A DNA stretch of 64,000 nucleotides from Numida meleagris (lineage: Eukaryota > Chordata > Aves > Galliformes > Numididae), in contig NC_034412.1 of assembly GCF_002078875.1 (NCBI RefSeq), forward strand, positions 32,875,292-32,939,291, written 5' to 3'. The notes under the pieces are model-generated. The model was not told the origin of the DNA. It saw only the letters and a list, made by a program, of their open reading frames with translations, and made no database searches. A program made the translations under genes and the position numbers. This document shows positions 24,401 to 35,085 of the stretch, piece after piece. Each line of letters opens with the position of its first letter. Position 1 is the stretch's first letter.

Positions 24401-27098
24401 CTTCATGCTCTGAGTTAATAGTGAGAGTATTTCTTTTTCTGTGGGGCATTTGTATTTGAAAATAGCACACTATTGCTAATGAATACTATTGTTCAGGGCT
24501 TTGTTGTTAGGACCATTCCTTTTACTTTGAAGAGTCATAGCTGTTTGATAGTGAACACTATTATTTGTTTTACCTCTCTTCTCGCTTGCATATTTTTAAA
24601 TTCTATTAGATGAAAAATTCTGTAAAGCCTCATTTTTTTCCTCAGCAGAAGCACTTTTGGAAATGGAATATTTTCTGAACATCAGCATTTAATGAATAAA
24701 CAGTCTTGAGATCACAGGAACATTATTTGTATTACAGACGTTCTAAACTAGATTCAAATTTACATGTGCCTCGGTTGATGGAAGAGAGAACAAGGTGTTT
24801 TTAAGAAAACCTTTTTTATCTTCATATATTTTAACATCAGATTAACAAAGATCTGATGGCCTCTGAGAACACTGGAAGCTGTAGGAAGACTTACTAATCT
24901 TAAACAAGAACTGCTTATGTCTGCTTTCTGTTTGAGCACACATCTCTCAGAGTGTAGGTGTGTGTGTAACTTTCAGTACCCTGGAATTCTTTCATTGGCA
25001 TCCTAGGCTGAAGACTAAACACAGTTTGAATAAGAAATCTGAGACTCTGTTTCTTACACTGATCAATGTGTTCAACAGGAGAATACAGTGCTTCCACAGG
25101 AGCTGTGAGAGCTTTATGTTTTTGAAGTGGAAATATTGGGAAAAGTACAAAACATATAAAGTAATGTGCTCAATATGATGCACAAACAAAGGTGATGAGG
25201 AATGGTTCATAACCAATGAATTCATAATATTCATGCTGACACTTCAGCCTGAGAAATCAATGGAAAGGAACTGGATATTTCTGTGCTTAGGTAGTCTCAG
25301 CACTCACTTCTTTGAGCTTCTTCCCTAGGATGTACCCTGACACTTGGAAGGACTTTAAGGACTGCTATCTGGATCTATAAAGCAAGCAGCATCTTTGATA
25401 TAGGTTATATCTACATCCTGTTGTAATGTAAGATTTCTTGCCTCCTACTACGTTGTTACTAGCCTCATTCAGATCATTTCCTGTACCAAACCCACTCCCT
25501 TGCCAGTTTACTCTCATGATGTTCTCATCCTATCCATGGGTGTGCATGTGCCTTTCCTTGCATCAGGAATTCATCTTTTTTCTTCAGTATTTGGACTACA
25601 AGTAGTGTAACTACTACAGTGACTCCTTCTCTGGAGTCACTGCAAACTTACTTCACCTTTGTTACGCTGGAGACATCCTGGTAAGGACTGCCTTCTCTCA
25701 TTTGGGTGCACTGTCTGCCTTTACCATCAGGTCATAGTTAACACACGTTTTGCAGAAATGTTATTCCATGGAAAGTGATTACGAAACAAACAAAATGACA
25801 AAAAACAAACAAACAAAAAAAAATACTGCAGTCCTGTTCTGTTATTTAGAGTCTGAGAGCAAATAGGAGGTTTCCTGCACATTTTGCTTCCTGGTTTATG
25901 ATGTGAGAGTATGAAGGGGAGTTTCCTGTTCATGTTTTGGAGTGCTTTTTTGTTTGCTTGCATGACACAGGGTTTTGTATTCATGCTTTTAGAGTATCTT
26001 CCCTGAACGCAGACAATCCTTTTTTTTGCTTTTCATCTTCTTTGCCCACAGAGCAGATAGAAGCGGTCTTTGTGCTGTTTTGCTGCTGCAATGCATTACA
26101 TTTATCATTAAGGAGGCTGCACGAGGCCAGATATCTAACTAATGACATTAGAAGGGCACAGGTTGAGGGAGAAAGGGAATACAGTTTCTGATGAGGTCAG
26201 GTTGGTGATTACATCTCATGTTCTCCAGGCAGCTCTTCACTAATCTATGGGAGCAAATCCCATATACCTATCGGAGAGCGGCAAGCAGAATCTTATAAGG
26301 GTACACACACACACAATGTTCACTGAAATAACACCGTGTTTTTTATTGTCTAGAAGAGTACACCTACCTATTCAGAAAACAACAAAACACCAGTCCTTTC
26401 AGACAATATTATGGCCAATATGCTTTCTGTTTCTGAAATTCCACTTCATACTGCCAGCAATGTGTTCAGACACTGTCATGTTGCGCTGTGCAGAACATTT
26501 CAGGCTTTTAAGGGAGAAAGGGTGATAGTTTCCCGGCAATTTGCATTTGTAGCTTGTTGCCTGCTTATGCTTTGGAAATTACTATTGTATGCTCGGTCTA
26601 AATGAGAAATTATGTTGTTAAAAGCATACTGTAGAAGGGAAAAAAAACAGGAATGTTTTAAAAAGTTATGCTTATGAAAAAGACTTTAAAAATATATATA
26701 GGCCCTTAAGGGAGAAAAGAAAAAAACTTCCTAGGATTTGTTGTAGAAATTTATTACAGATGTTTTTACCTTTACAAAATGGAAGACTTTTATATGATTT
26801 CCTTGCACGCAACATAAACTTTCACTTACTTTTTTCTTTAACTGCCTATCTTGTCATCATTCTCCCTTTTTTACTTTTTTAATCATATTACTGAATGCTC
26901 AAAACCCACATTCTCTATATTGTTTTCTATTTTCATTGTGCTATTTGTACAGAGAAAAACATGTGCCAAGGCAGATGATGAAAGCAATGTTGAGGACAGC
27001 AAGTGACCTGATTTTCACCTATGAACAGTTACTGTGGCGACATTGCTAGATGGGTGCTGACTACTCAGCACCAGATATTCCGTTCGTAAACTGCACCC
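21476..27098. other. AT-rich unique-looking sequence, no gene seen
   Basis: Holds a poly(A) run at about 23243-23264, an A/T microsatellite-like patch at 23700-23770 and the weak exon candidate at 22415-22447. No other supported feature. Confidence 0.5.
22415..22447 (+). other. Candidate 33-nt microexon (weak)
   Basis: A pyrimidine-rich tract ends in TTTATTTAATAG (22403-22414), followed by 33 nt and the consensus donor GTGAGT (22448-22453). The length is a multiple of three and one frame is open, reading FERKMTEQVQ. The splice signals are good, but such combinations occur by chance, no neighbouring exon was found and I do not recognise the peptide. Confidence 0.18.
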
Positions 27099-27315
27099 TG
27101 TTTGCAAGGACTAACACCTAGTCCCTGGCCATCCTGACGTGTGCACACACCAATATGATGAGCGGCAAAATGGAGTTTATTGCCCCGTTACAAAGTCTTA
27201 TATATCCTTCCTTATCTCCCTTATCTCTTTGTTCACTTCATCTACACCCACAACCTCTGGGGCAGGGGAGGTCCTAGCGCGTCCCATCCCGTACCTTCGG
27301 TTGCTGCCTACAACA
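27099..27315 (-). repeat. 3' LTR of ERV-A (about 217 bp)
   Basis: On the minus strand it follows the purine tract GGGGAGGGGGAAAT and starts TGTTGTAGGCAGC at 27315. It has a TATA box GATATATAAGAC near 27208-27219, AATAAA near 27180-27185, then CCATTTTGCC and TTGGTGTGTGCAC, the layout of alpharetrovirus R and U5. The 3' end near GCAAACA (27099) is inferred from TG...CA symmetry. The 5' LTR is absent, so the end cannot be checked by LTR comparison. Confidence 0.65.
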
Positions 27316-27479
27316 ATTTCCCCCTCCCCATGCCAAAAAGTCATGATAACCATTACAGCACGCACGCAAGTTCCCGAGACCCTTTCTAATCTATTCCCTA
27401 ACTACATCTTCTACTGCTTAAACTATAATATTCGCACATTATATAAGTGCGCATTTCATTTTATCTGTCCTAAGGTTTA

Positions 27480-28043
27480 CTACAAGCGTTCTCGTAGCCT
27501 ATGGTATTCCATGTGCTGATCAAAAGCTTGCTCCATCATTCTCTGTAAGCATTGCTGCAAGCATCCCATTAAGCATGGTAAACAAAATACAATACAAATA
27601 AACACTAAGAGTACTACACCAACTACTCTGAGTATCTGGATGACCCATGGTCCAAGTCCGCCAAACAGGTTCTTCAGCCAGTCGCCAAACAGATCATTGT
27701 CGACCGTTATCTTCTGAGTATGTTCTCTCATCCATGTCAGCTTCTGGTGTATCGACTCGCTGTGATCTGATAAGTTGAAGCAACACATACCTTCCACGTC
27801 CTGACATCCGTGGCCCTGAGCCAGCAAGAGGAAGTCTATTGCGGCTCTGTTTTGTAACACCGCATGTCTGATGTTGTCCATATCCATGAGCAGTTCGCTC
27901 AATACCTCTGTAGTGGCATTAGCCTGCTTGACAGACCAGCATGCCAATCGTTCTACTGACAACATGTTAAATGAAAGAAAGATACAAGGCAAACATAGCA
28001 TAATGACAAAAATACTGTTAAACCCATTAAAAGGAATGAACAC
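27480..28043 (-). pseudogene. env: ERV-A envelope, transmembrane subunit (TM) open frame
   Basis: A 187-codon open frame covering most of the TM subunit of an alpharetrovirus-type envelope. It contains [18 protein letters not shown], the region that overlaps the immunosuppressive-type helix, then a cysteine cluster ([10 protein letters not shown]) of the C-X6-CC type that links TM to SU. A membrane anchor follows (about residues 137-160, [16 protein letters not shown]) and a short charged tail ending RERL. The fusion peptide and cleavage site upstream are not recognisable. The C-terminal half is nearly the same as the mini-env of ERV-B and ERV-C. Expression is not supported. Confidence 0.8.
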
Positions 28044-28800
28044 TTGTTTGGCCCATGGCCCAAGTTACTGCAACCTGGAAAAGAATTCCTGAGGGTCTCA
28101 TACTATATGTATCTCTAACTGATTAGAGAGAATCTTCAACTTTTGTATACTCTGACATATTGATTTTGAATGACCACTAAAATTGTAGCCATGCCTTTGG
28201 CCTAATAGAAAATCCACAACTTCTTAGAGTTGCATGCCGGATAGAATTGATAAAACTATCAGAATACTTAGTTCTATCCCAAGATTTATAGTACAGGGTC
28301 ATCCCTTGCTTGGGATTCCTTTCCAGGTTTTGCCTTCACAAATTAAGAAAATGCCAATTGATAGACTAATAACATCATAACCAAGAATTACTGATAATGA
28401 GGTGGTAAAAGTACACCAAAAAGAGCTATTCCCATAAATCCTAACACTGGTAACATCAAATCCTGTGAATTCACATTCTATCTACTACTAAAATAGAAGC
28501 AGCACACAGTAACCTAAATTATGCCTAATAATTCTAATTCTTGAGGCTGCATGGCTAACACAGGAAAAACACCTGTTTCGCCATACATTACTAGGGTTGT
28601 TATTATAATACCATCCAGTGAGTAGTGCAGCCTTTTTCATCACACACTATAGTATCTATAATACAACAAATCATGAAACAATGCCAATAAGCAAGAAACA
28701 TACAATCCTACTTATTTTCTGCCTTGAGATGAGGCCGAATGTATTGTGCTGGAACCCACATAGGGCCAGTCTGTCACTTATGATCTCAGGCTGCCAATGC
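28044..28800 (-). pseudogene. env: ERV-A envelope surface subunit (SU), decayed
   Basis: No long frame survives, but the minus strand keeps pieces in the order of an avian ERV surface subunit, for example YGNSSFWCTFTTS and then SIGIFLICEGKTWKGIPSKG before a stop (about 28280-28420). The latter resembles the FLICGD-x-AW-x-GIP block known in EAV-like envelopes. Many stops and shifts; a dead gene. Confidence 0.55.
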
Positions 28801-29447
28801 TTCTGTGTCGGGGTTCATCCGTTGTCACCACGTTCAAAGTAATTCAATGCATAAAGAGCCTTTGCTAGTATCTCAGCTTGCCTGCTGACAGGTGTCTTCC
28901 CCCTATATCCTTCCCCCTCCCCAAGGACGCATAACTTGTCCTTAAGGAGAAGATTAGCACATTCCACAGTGGCTTGCCCTTGAGAGTTACTGGGGATACC
29001 TGTGGTATGAGAAATTCCCCACAAGGCTAACTTCTCCTGTGTAGAGCGAAAAGTAAAGCAAGGGCCATTGCCAGTCTTAATTTAGCTAGGCAGGCCCATG
29101 ACAGTAGTGTTGGACTTTGCATGCTATATGGCCACGATAACAGAGGAGGAAGTATCTATCGTGACTGTAAAGACAAGTGTGCTGGCTGCTCTGTCAGCCA
29201 TGGCATTCCCGATGGTAAAAAGGCTTGGCACGTCCAAGTAACTGCGAATATGCAAAATAATTACAGCCCTTACTTCAAGCATTTGCACACTGACTGTCCG
29301 ATCGACAAGGACAGCAGTTTTTCCAAGCATTGCTTGAATCCTGCCAAACCACTGCCCCTTGGCAGGTGTCTGATGATGCATGAACATCACACCTGAGGTC
29401 CGATCCCTTTGACTGATCATAAAAGGATTTCATTATTTGTGAAAGGA
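28801..29447 (-). pseudogene. pol: ERV-A pol remnant: RNase H and integrase fragments
   Basis: The minus strand first gives RNase H pieces (SVQMLEVRAVI and LHIRSYLDVPSLFTIGNAMA, about 29180-29310), then jumps into the integrase core with KTGNGP and, 35 residues further on, the Glu of SQGQATVEC. The spacing fits the D-35-E of integrase, but the Asp is Gly here, so the enzyme would be dead even without the stops. The C-terminal part continues to [12 protein letters not shown]. Sequence between RNase H and the integrase core is missing and at least one frameshift is present. Confidence 0.7.
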
Positions 29448-29520
29448 TGCCCAGCATGGGACTCAAACCCACGACCCTGGGATTAAGGGTCCCATACTCT
29501 ACCGACTGAGCTATCCCTGC
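29448..29520 (-). tRNA. tRNA-Lys(CTT)-derived pseudogene inside ERV-A
   Basis: Exactly 73 nt on the minus strand fold as a cloverleaf: acceptor GCAGGGA/GCTGGGC, D arm GCTC-AGTCGGTA-GAGT, anticodon arm TGGGA-CCCTTAA-TCCCA with anticodon CTT (Lys), variable loop of 5, and T arm GTGGG-TTTGAGT-CCCAT. The sequence fits vertebrate tRNA-Lys(CTT). The acceptor stem has three mismatches (3-70, 4-69, 7-66), and the T loop reads TTTGAGT where TTCGAGC is expected, so it is a decayed copy and probably not transcribed into a working tRNA. No CCA is present at the 3' end. It lies between the capsid and RNase H fragments. Confidence 0.85.
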
Positions 29521-29872
29521 ACCTCCTAACTTCTGGACATCCCACAGAGTATATTGGACTGGCTTAAGCGCCATTCTCATCAGATTTGTAATATCATGAG
29601 GCAAGAGGGGCCCCTGTGCGGTCAATGCCTCCAGGGCGGATGTGGTAAAGGGCGATTTCAACCCCTTTTTCTCTATCGCCTCTATAAAGCGAGTGGTGCC
29701 TTTTTGGTCCAGCGGCACCCAGGTAGCGCCGTTGGGCCCCGCCACCACCGGGCACACTCTTACAGGCAGGCCACTGCTCTCCACGCTCTCCTGGATCTGG
29801 GACCAATCAGTGAACTGCTCGGGAGGGCCAGTCGTCGCCCCCCCCTGCTCGGTCCCTGCTCTCTGGTAGTCA
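29521..29872 (-). pseudogene. gag: ERV-A gag fragment: end of spacer plus N-terminal capsid
   Basis: The minus-strand frame reads EQFTDWSQIQESVE, then VCPVVAGPNGATWVPLDQKG and PLLPHDITNLMRMAL, which is the N-terminal domain of an alpharetrovirus-type capsid protein (p27-like) after the p10-like spacer. It stops being capsid at TLWDVQKL, where the tRNA-like sequence begins. The frame happens to stay open through the tRNA to about 29275 (169 codons in all), but that fusion is not a known protein. Confidence 0.75.
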
Positions 29873-29895
29873 GTGGAGATGGAAGAGGGTTATAG

Positions 29896-32434
29896 AAGTC
29901 TGAATCACGTATGTACTTCTTGAACAGATTTCTAGCAAATTAAAGAGTTCCTGATGCCAGGTCCTTCAAAAAGAATCGTTAGCTCCAGTATTGATGTTTT
30001 TATAGCTGTTGCCCACGTCTACATGAAATTAAGTTGTATTCTAGCATCCTGTCCAGCCCTTTGTGGTTTTGGAGCTGGAATTTGTTCAGACATTTCCTTT
30101 CTTAAAAGCATAGGCCACCTACTTGTGCACTTACTTCCAGTTCCTTTATGCTAATTGAAGTTCTACTGCATTTGCATTTTGGACATGCTCAGGCAGTGAC
30201 ATCATCACTGTGTTCTTACCTGTTCCTTGTTGTCGTGGTTTTGTACAATTTTGCTCCCACCCCCCCATCTGCAGGCAGGTGGGAAGGAGGAGTTCTCTTA
30301 ATAAAATATTTCAAGCTTATTACACAAAACAAGTACAACAGGCAGAGGAATGGCTCACTGAAACAGGATGACATGCTGTAAAAATTGTCAGGTAGACCAC
30401 CAAAATGGTAAGGTAAAGCAAAAGGACTTATGTGCAGTACAATTTTCTCAAGCAGAAAATGATACCTATGTAAGGCAGGAATAAAATTCAGGATTTCTTC
30501 CAATTAGCCAAGCTGCTTTGTTGTTGCACAGGTATTTTTACAGCTGTACAACTGGTTTTCTCCAGGATGACCCATGTATGCAAATTATCTTTGGTGATCT
30601 ATGCAGGGCTGTCAGTTGCAGCCAAAGTACGATTTGGAAAATGGTGTGAGTACCTGTGACAACTTGAAGTACCTGAATTGACAGCTTATGCCTTGTTTAC
30701 TATTGGCAACTCAGTCTTTTTACATGACAGAAACCAAAGCCTGTTCTGAATGGCAAAAGCGTTTGTGTCCAATATTTTGCTCTACTTTAAAGCTGAAGCC
30801 TGCAGAAACATGGTTTGCTACTTTCTCCTGCATATAGCAGGATGTATACAGACAGAAAAACTCTTTAACAAAGCTTTTAGACCAAAAAAAAGCTGCAAAA
30901 GCTATAGAGAGGCAATGGAGAAGATGAAGGATATCACTGCTGACCTAACTCAGTACAGCAGGAAGAAGGAACTTCAAGCTATGAGAGAGAGCAAAAGTAT
31001 TTTTTAATTTTCCACAGCTCAGCATGGGAGAAAATTCTTTTTTGGCCCCAGCGTGGTTAACCTGAGTACATGACTAATCCTGGAGATACATAGCTCTGCT
31101 TCCTAACTTACAAGACCGGTATTCTCCATGACTGTACTATAAGGTAGGAAAAAAATGGGCCAACAAACAAGCAAAACCCTCATGTTTCTCTGTAAAGAAA
31201 GGGGAGACTCCTATATTTATCTCATTCGACTATGCAGCTGTATGACAGATGAATTAACTATGTATCTGTCCTGTTGTCTTGCATTAAGTTAATAGATGTT
31301 CTATGTATTAAATGAATTGTACGTTGCAGTCTATGTGTAGGTAGGGGAATTTGACAGGCACTCATGCAAAATACACCTTTTAGCTATTTATATCATCAAC
31401 TTAAATCTACTTTTCAAAGTCACAAGTTACACTTCTGAAACAAAAATGATTTCTAAACATCATCATGACCAATAGTGATAAGTTTCCTCTAGTATAAATT
31501 GTTCAGCTGAAAACTGTTAGGTTTTTCACTATATATTTTCATAAGTTTGGATTATATAAAGAGCAGACTAATATCATACAGAAAGCAAGAGATATTAGTG
31601 CTATGATTATCTAAACCATGTGATGAAAGCTTGAATAATGGACAAGGGAAGCTATTAGCTCTTTATTCTTGGTTTAACTGAGGAAGACAAAAAGAGAAAG
31701 GGGACGAGGGAAAGGAAGGTTTTGCAGGTACAAGGCACTAATAAATTCTATAAGCAAAAGGGTTGAAAGAAGGTAGTGGGAAAGGTCTAGATACTTTTTT
31801 TGCATTAGGAGGAAAGGAGTTCTTAATAACTTCAGTTTCACAAAATTTACTGATTCAGGACAATTTAAGAGGTCATCACCCTTAACTGTCCATCACATTC
31901 ACTGTGTGGCATTTACAAGTCCTGAAACTGGCTGAAGAGCAGTGGGTCCGGTCCTAAGGTGCTGCAATTCGAAACCTAGCATATTAATGCAGACCATCAT
32001 TGATTTTAGTCTGTGTTATTGTATTGATCTATGTACTACCATGGCTGAGAACTCTGATTCATGTTCCCTTTTGGATTTCACGGCTTTTAGGAGCACAAGC
32101 CACTCCATTCCAGACTTAGATGTTCAGATCAGTTTTCGTACAGTATATCAAGCTAGCACCTCTGTACCTGTAGGCTTCTTCATTTTGTGTGTATTTGGGG
32201 ACTTTAATTAAGCCTACTGTTATAAAAGGTAATTCATTACACTTCAACGCTGACAAATCCTAAGCTTAGCATTCCAACAGTAATGATAACTTACTGCTTC
32301 CTCCATGTAGTAAATTTAAATCCATACAACATGTCTTTTTGGAAGGAATAATTTTGAGTGCAAAGGACACCAGATCTGAGTTGCTGAAATCTTCTCAAGA
32401 CAATTCACATATTATTTCTTGGTTTGTTTTCTGG
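29896..32434. other. Mostly unique sequence, no gene seen
   Basis: Holds the possible old LTR end at 30231-30400. The open frame at 30750-31007 lacks any domain or splice context and I do not call it. Confidence 0.5.
30231..30400. repeat. Possible degraded end of an avian ERVL LTR
   Basis: TGTCGTGGTTTTGTAC at 30231, a C-rich stretch CCCACCCCCCCATC and a following A-rich part with TTAATAAAATA resemble one end of a widespread avian ERVL LTR. Similarity is patchy and fades after about 30350. Confidence 0.3.
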
Positions 32435-32996
32435 AATCATAGAATTAGCTAGTTTGGAAAAGACCTACAAGATCACCTAGTCCAACCATCCACCTACCAC
32501 CAATAACCCCACTAGACCATGTCTCTCAACGCTATATCTAAACGTTTCTTGAACACCTCCAGGGATGGTGACTCCACCACCTCCCTGGGCAGCCCATTCC
32601 AGCGCCTGACCACTCTTTCAGAAAAGTAGTCTTTCCTAATGTCCAGCCTAAATCTCCCCTGGTGCAACTTGAAGCCATTCCCCCTCGTCCTGTCACTAGT
32701 TACAAGAGAGAAGAGGCCGACCCCCAGCTCACTACAACCTCCCTTCAGGTAGTTATAGAGAGTGATAAGGTCTCCCCTGAGCCTCCTCTTCTCCAGACTG
32801 AACAATCCCAGCTCCCTCAGCCGCTCCTCATAAGGCCTGTGCTCCAGACCCCTCACCAGCTTCGTCGCCCTCCTCTGAACACGCTTCAGGACCTCAATGT
32901 CTTTCTTGCAGTGAGGGGCCCAAAACTGGACACAGTACTCGAGTACACAGTACTCAAGGTGGGACCTCACCGGGGCTGAGTACAGAGGGAACATGA
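32435..32996 (-). mobile_element. CR1 LINE, 3' part with open C-terminal frame
   Basis: Antisense CR1 tail (ATCATAGAATTAGC, then GATCACCTAGTCCAACCATC) followed upstream by the C-terminal part of ORF2. On the minus strand a 160-codon frame from 32994 to 32512 reads [20 protein letters not shown] and ends [20 protein letters not shown] plus a short tail. It is unusually intact for a truncated CR1 and carries a 15-bp duplication ([10 protein letters not shown]). No reverse-transcriptase domain is included, so it encodes no enzyme. Confidence 0.92.
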
Positions 32997-34706
32997 CATT
33001 AAGTAGATAACTATGAAATGAAAGAAATAAACATTTACCTTACTGTAATTATAACATTGGAAGAATTTTTTGCACTTAAGGACATGCAGCTTTGTCACAG
33101 AATTGCAGGTGACCTGGAACTGGATGAAAGAGTATAATTTTTTAAGCTCTGTTGCATTTAAAGATGGACAAAAAATGCTGTATTACTACCTATTTACATT
33201 GTAAATCTAAATATATTTGCCTCATCTATGTAAAGTATTCGGGTTCATTGTTGCCGATATCTTCAGAAATACTTGGAAAAAAGATGGGCGGACAGATACA
33301 CAATCAACTTGAAATGAAATTATTTGTTAAGAATGTTCTAATTGTCCTCAATAGACCACAAGGGTCCATTGTGATGCTTGAACTTCACTTGCGCATTGTC
33401 ACTGAAGTTATCACCGAAGGAAAACCACGAGGAAACTACTTATAGTCTAACCATGCATTTTGGTATGTAGAAGGGGGTGGAAACACTCAGAATTATAATT
33501 GCAATTTACATTAATACCACTCTATTGATTCAATGCTATAAAGTTTCTTTTTTTGTCCAGCACACCTCAAGTCAAAAGGAGTTCTTGTTCAAGTTTTATT
33601 TCCTAGAAAACTCTTAGTATTGTAAAGAAAATGTTTCTTGAAATGACTTACCTTCACATTTTGACGAACTTTTGTTCTATCATTACTATTCAGGAGTTTT
33701 GTTCATCTCTGTAACTAAACAACAGTGACAAAGGATGAGCTGTTTCATACCTTTAGTCTCACTATTTATTTTTATAAATACACTTCCCTGTTGTTGCCTA
33801 TTAGAACAACTTCACCGTTACAATAATACATAGGTTTTTTTTTTGAAGATGTTTCAGTATGTGCCAGGAACATTTACAGTTTTTAACCTAGCATGGCATG
33901 AGTTTAAATTGGAAATACTACTATGTTGGCAGTTAAATTAGAACTATATGAGCATACTCTTATTTCAGACTTAAAGTATGAAAACTATTTTCTTCCTCAA
34001 TTATGAAAGATGATCATTAGAAGCCCTGCAATACTAAGAAGTATATACTAGAAAACCTACTACAATACTAGCTTTTATTTTTTAGCAGTGTGATTTTAGT
34101 GAAGAGTGGGCTTTTTAAAGGTGTTTTCTCATATCTCACATATACTTTGTAATGAATAATCTACACTTTTTACATTTTCTTATATCTAAAACAGCACATT
34201 GATTATATCACAAGTAGAGCATTATTATTTGTTGCAAAAAAAAGCAAAACAAAAAACCCTTTATGTTTTCCAAGTCAGATATAAGCCAAAGAAAATCTGG
34301 ACTCTGATAACACAGCATCGCCTGTATCTTTACAGAGGTCAAATTACTTCAGAGAAAACTCATATAGTTAAAAAGCCTTTTAACAGAATAGCTAAACTAC
34401 TATAAATCCTACCTCTCAATCATTCATTTATAAGTAATTATACCTTTAGGTTTCTTAAATTATGCTACAGCCTCATTCAGGAGCTGATATTAGTTTAGAA
34501 TGAAGAAGCATAAGATTTTTTTTTTTCTTCCCCTGAAAAGTTCTAATTTAGGGTCCAAAAAATAGAGTAAATAAATTCATTGCAAAAGTTTGAAAAGTGG
34601 GAATTCATTAAGTCTGGAAAAAAGATACATACTGCATCTTTGCTTTTGTAAGAATCCTTGGGTTTATGCAGATAAAGACAATTCCAGAATTACTAAAGTA
34701 AGCATC
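32997..34706. other. AT-rich unique-looking sequence, no gene seen
   Basis: No supported gene or recognised repeat. Confidence 0.55.
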
Positions 34707-35085
34707 AAGAAACATACATCTGTAATGCAGTGGAAAGCACAAGACAGCCGAACAGCAAGGTCTCAGGCTGCAGAAAGGGAGGATCTACTCAGACACAGCA
34801 GCAGCAGCAGCGGCAGGCAGACGCTGCTTACCTTCAGAAGGCCTGTAAGATCCTCAGGTAGGCAAGGATCCTCAGACAAGATACCCTTACCTCCACTGCC
34901 AACCTTTAAATGAAGTCTGGGAAGGGTTGGATCCCAGTTCCAGCCCCCTGGACACTCAGGTGCATTGCATGCTCCTGAGCTCCCTGGGAGTGGCCCTGCC
35001 TTTCCACCAGGTGCTCAAGCCCTGGTTCAAACTATGACTTAGCATATCCACTACATCTTCCATCTTTGATTTAAAAATTGCCTTT
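34707..35085. repeat. Unclassified dispersed repeat, copy 1
   Basis: About 350 bp that align with 53280-53622. Shared blocks include GTAGGCAAG, CACTGCCAACC (CAGTGCCAACC in copy 2) and CCCTGCCTTTCCACCAGGTG, in the same order and orientation. Copy 1 has a GCA triplet run (34797-34812). Read on the minus strand, CATTTAAAGGTTGGCA could be a TATA-like promoter, as in an LTR, but TG...CA ends and target duplications were not established. Confidence 0.6.

Larger units (their letters stand above)
27099..29895 (-). mobile_element. ERV-A: internally deleted alpharetrovirus-like provirus remnant
   Basis: On the minus strand the order is a late-matrix/capsid fragment, a tRNA-like insert, RNase H and integrase fragments, decayed SU, TM, 3' untranslated region and a 3' LTR. 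The 5' LTR, leader, matrix and most of pol are missing. The capsid, TM and LTR R/U5 are alpharetrovirus-like (ALV/EAV type). The TM and the sequence after it are shared with ERV-B and ERV-C, while the capsid is not. Confidence 0.85.

Noticed and set aside
29275..29784. 169-codon capsid-tRNA-RNase H fusion frame as a new gene
   Set aside because: The tRNA segment is merely open by chance in this frame, and the parts are fragments of a decayed ERV with no evidence of expression.
29554..29895. Plus-strand frame across the ERV-A capsid fragment
   Set aside because: Antisense of the capsid frame, which has clear capsid residues on the minus strand.
30750..31007. 85-codon plus-strand frame
   Set aside because: No domain, splice or homology signal; length is within chance for 64 kb.
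34590..34913. 107-codon plus-strand frame
   Set aside because: Runs from unique AT-rich sequence into the dispersed repeat; the Ser-rich part comes from the repeat's CAG run.
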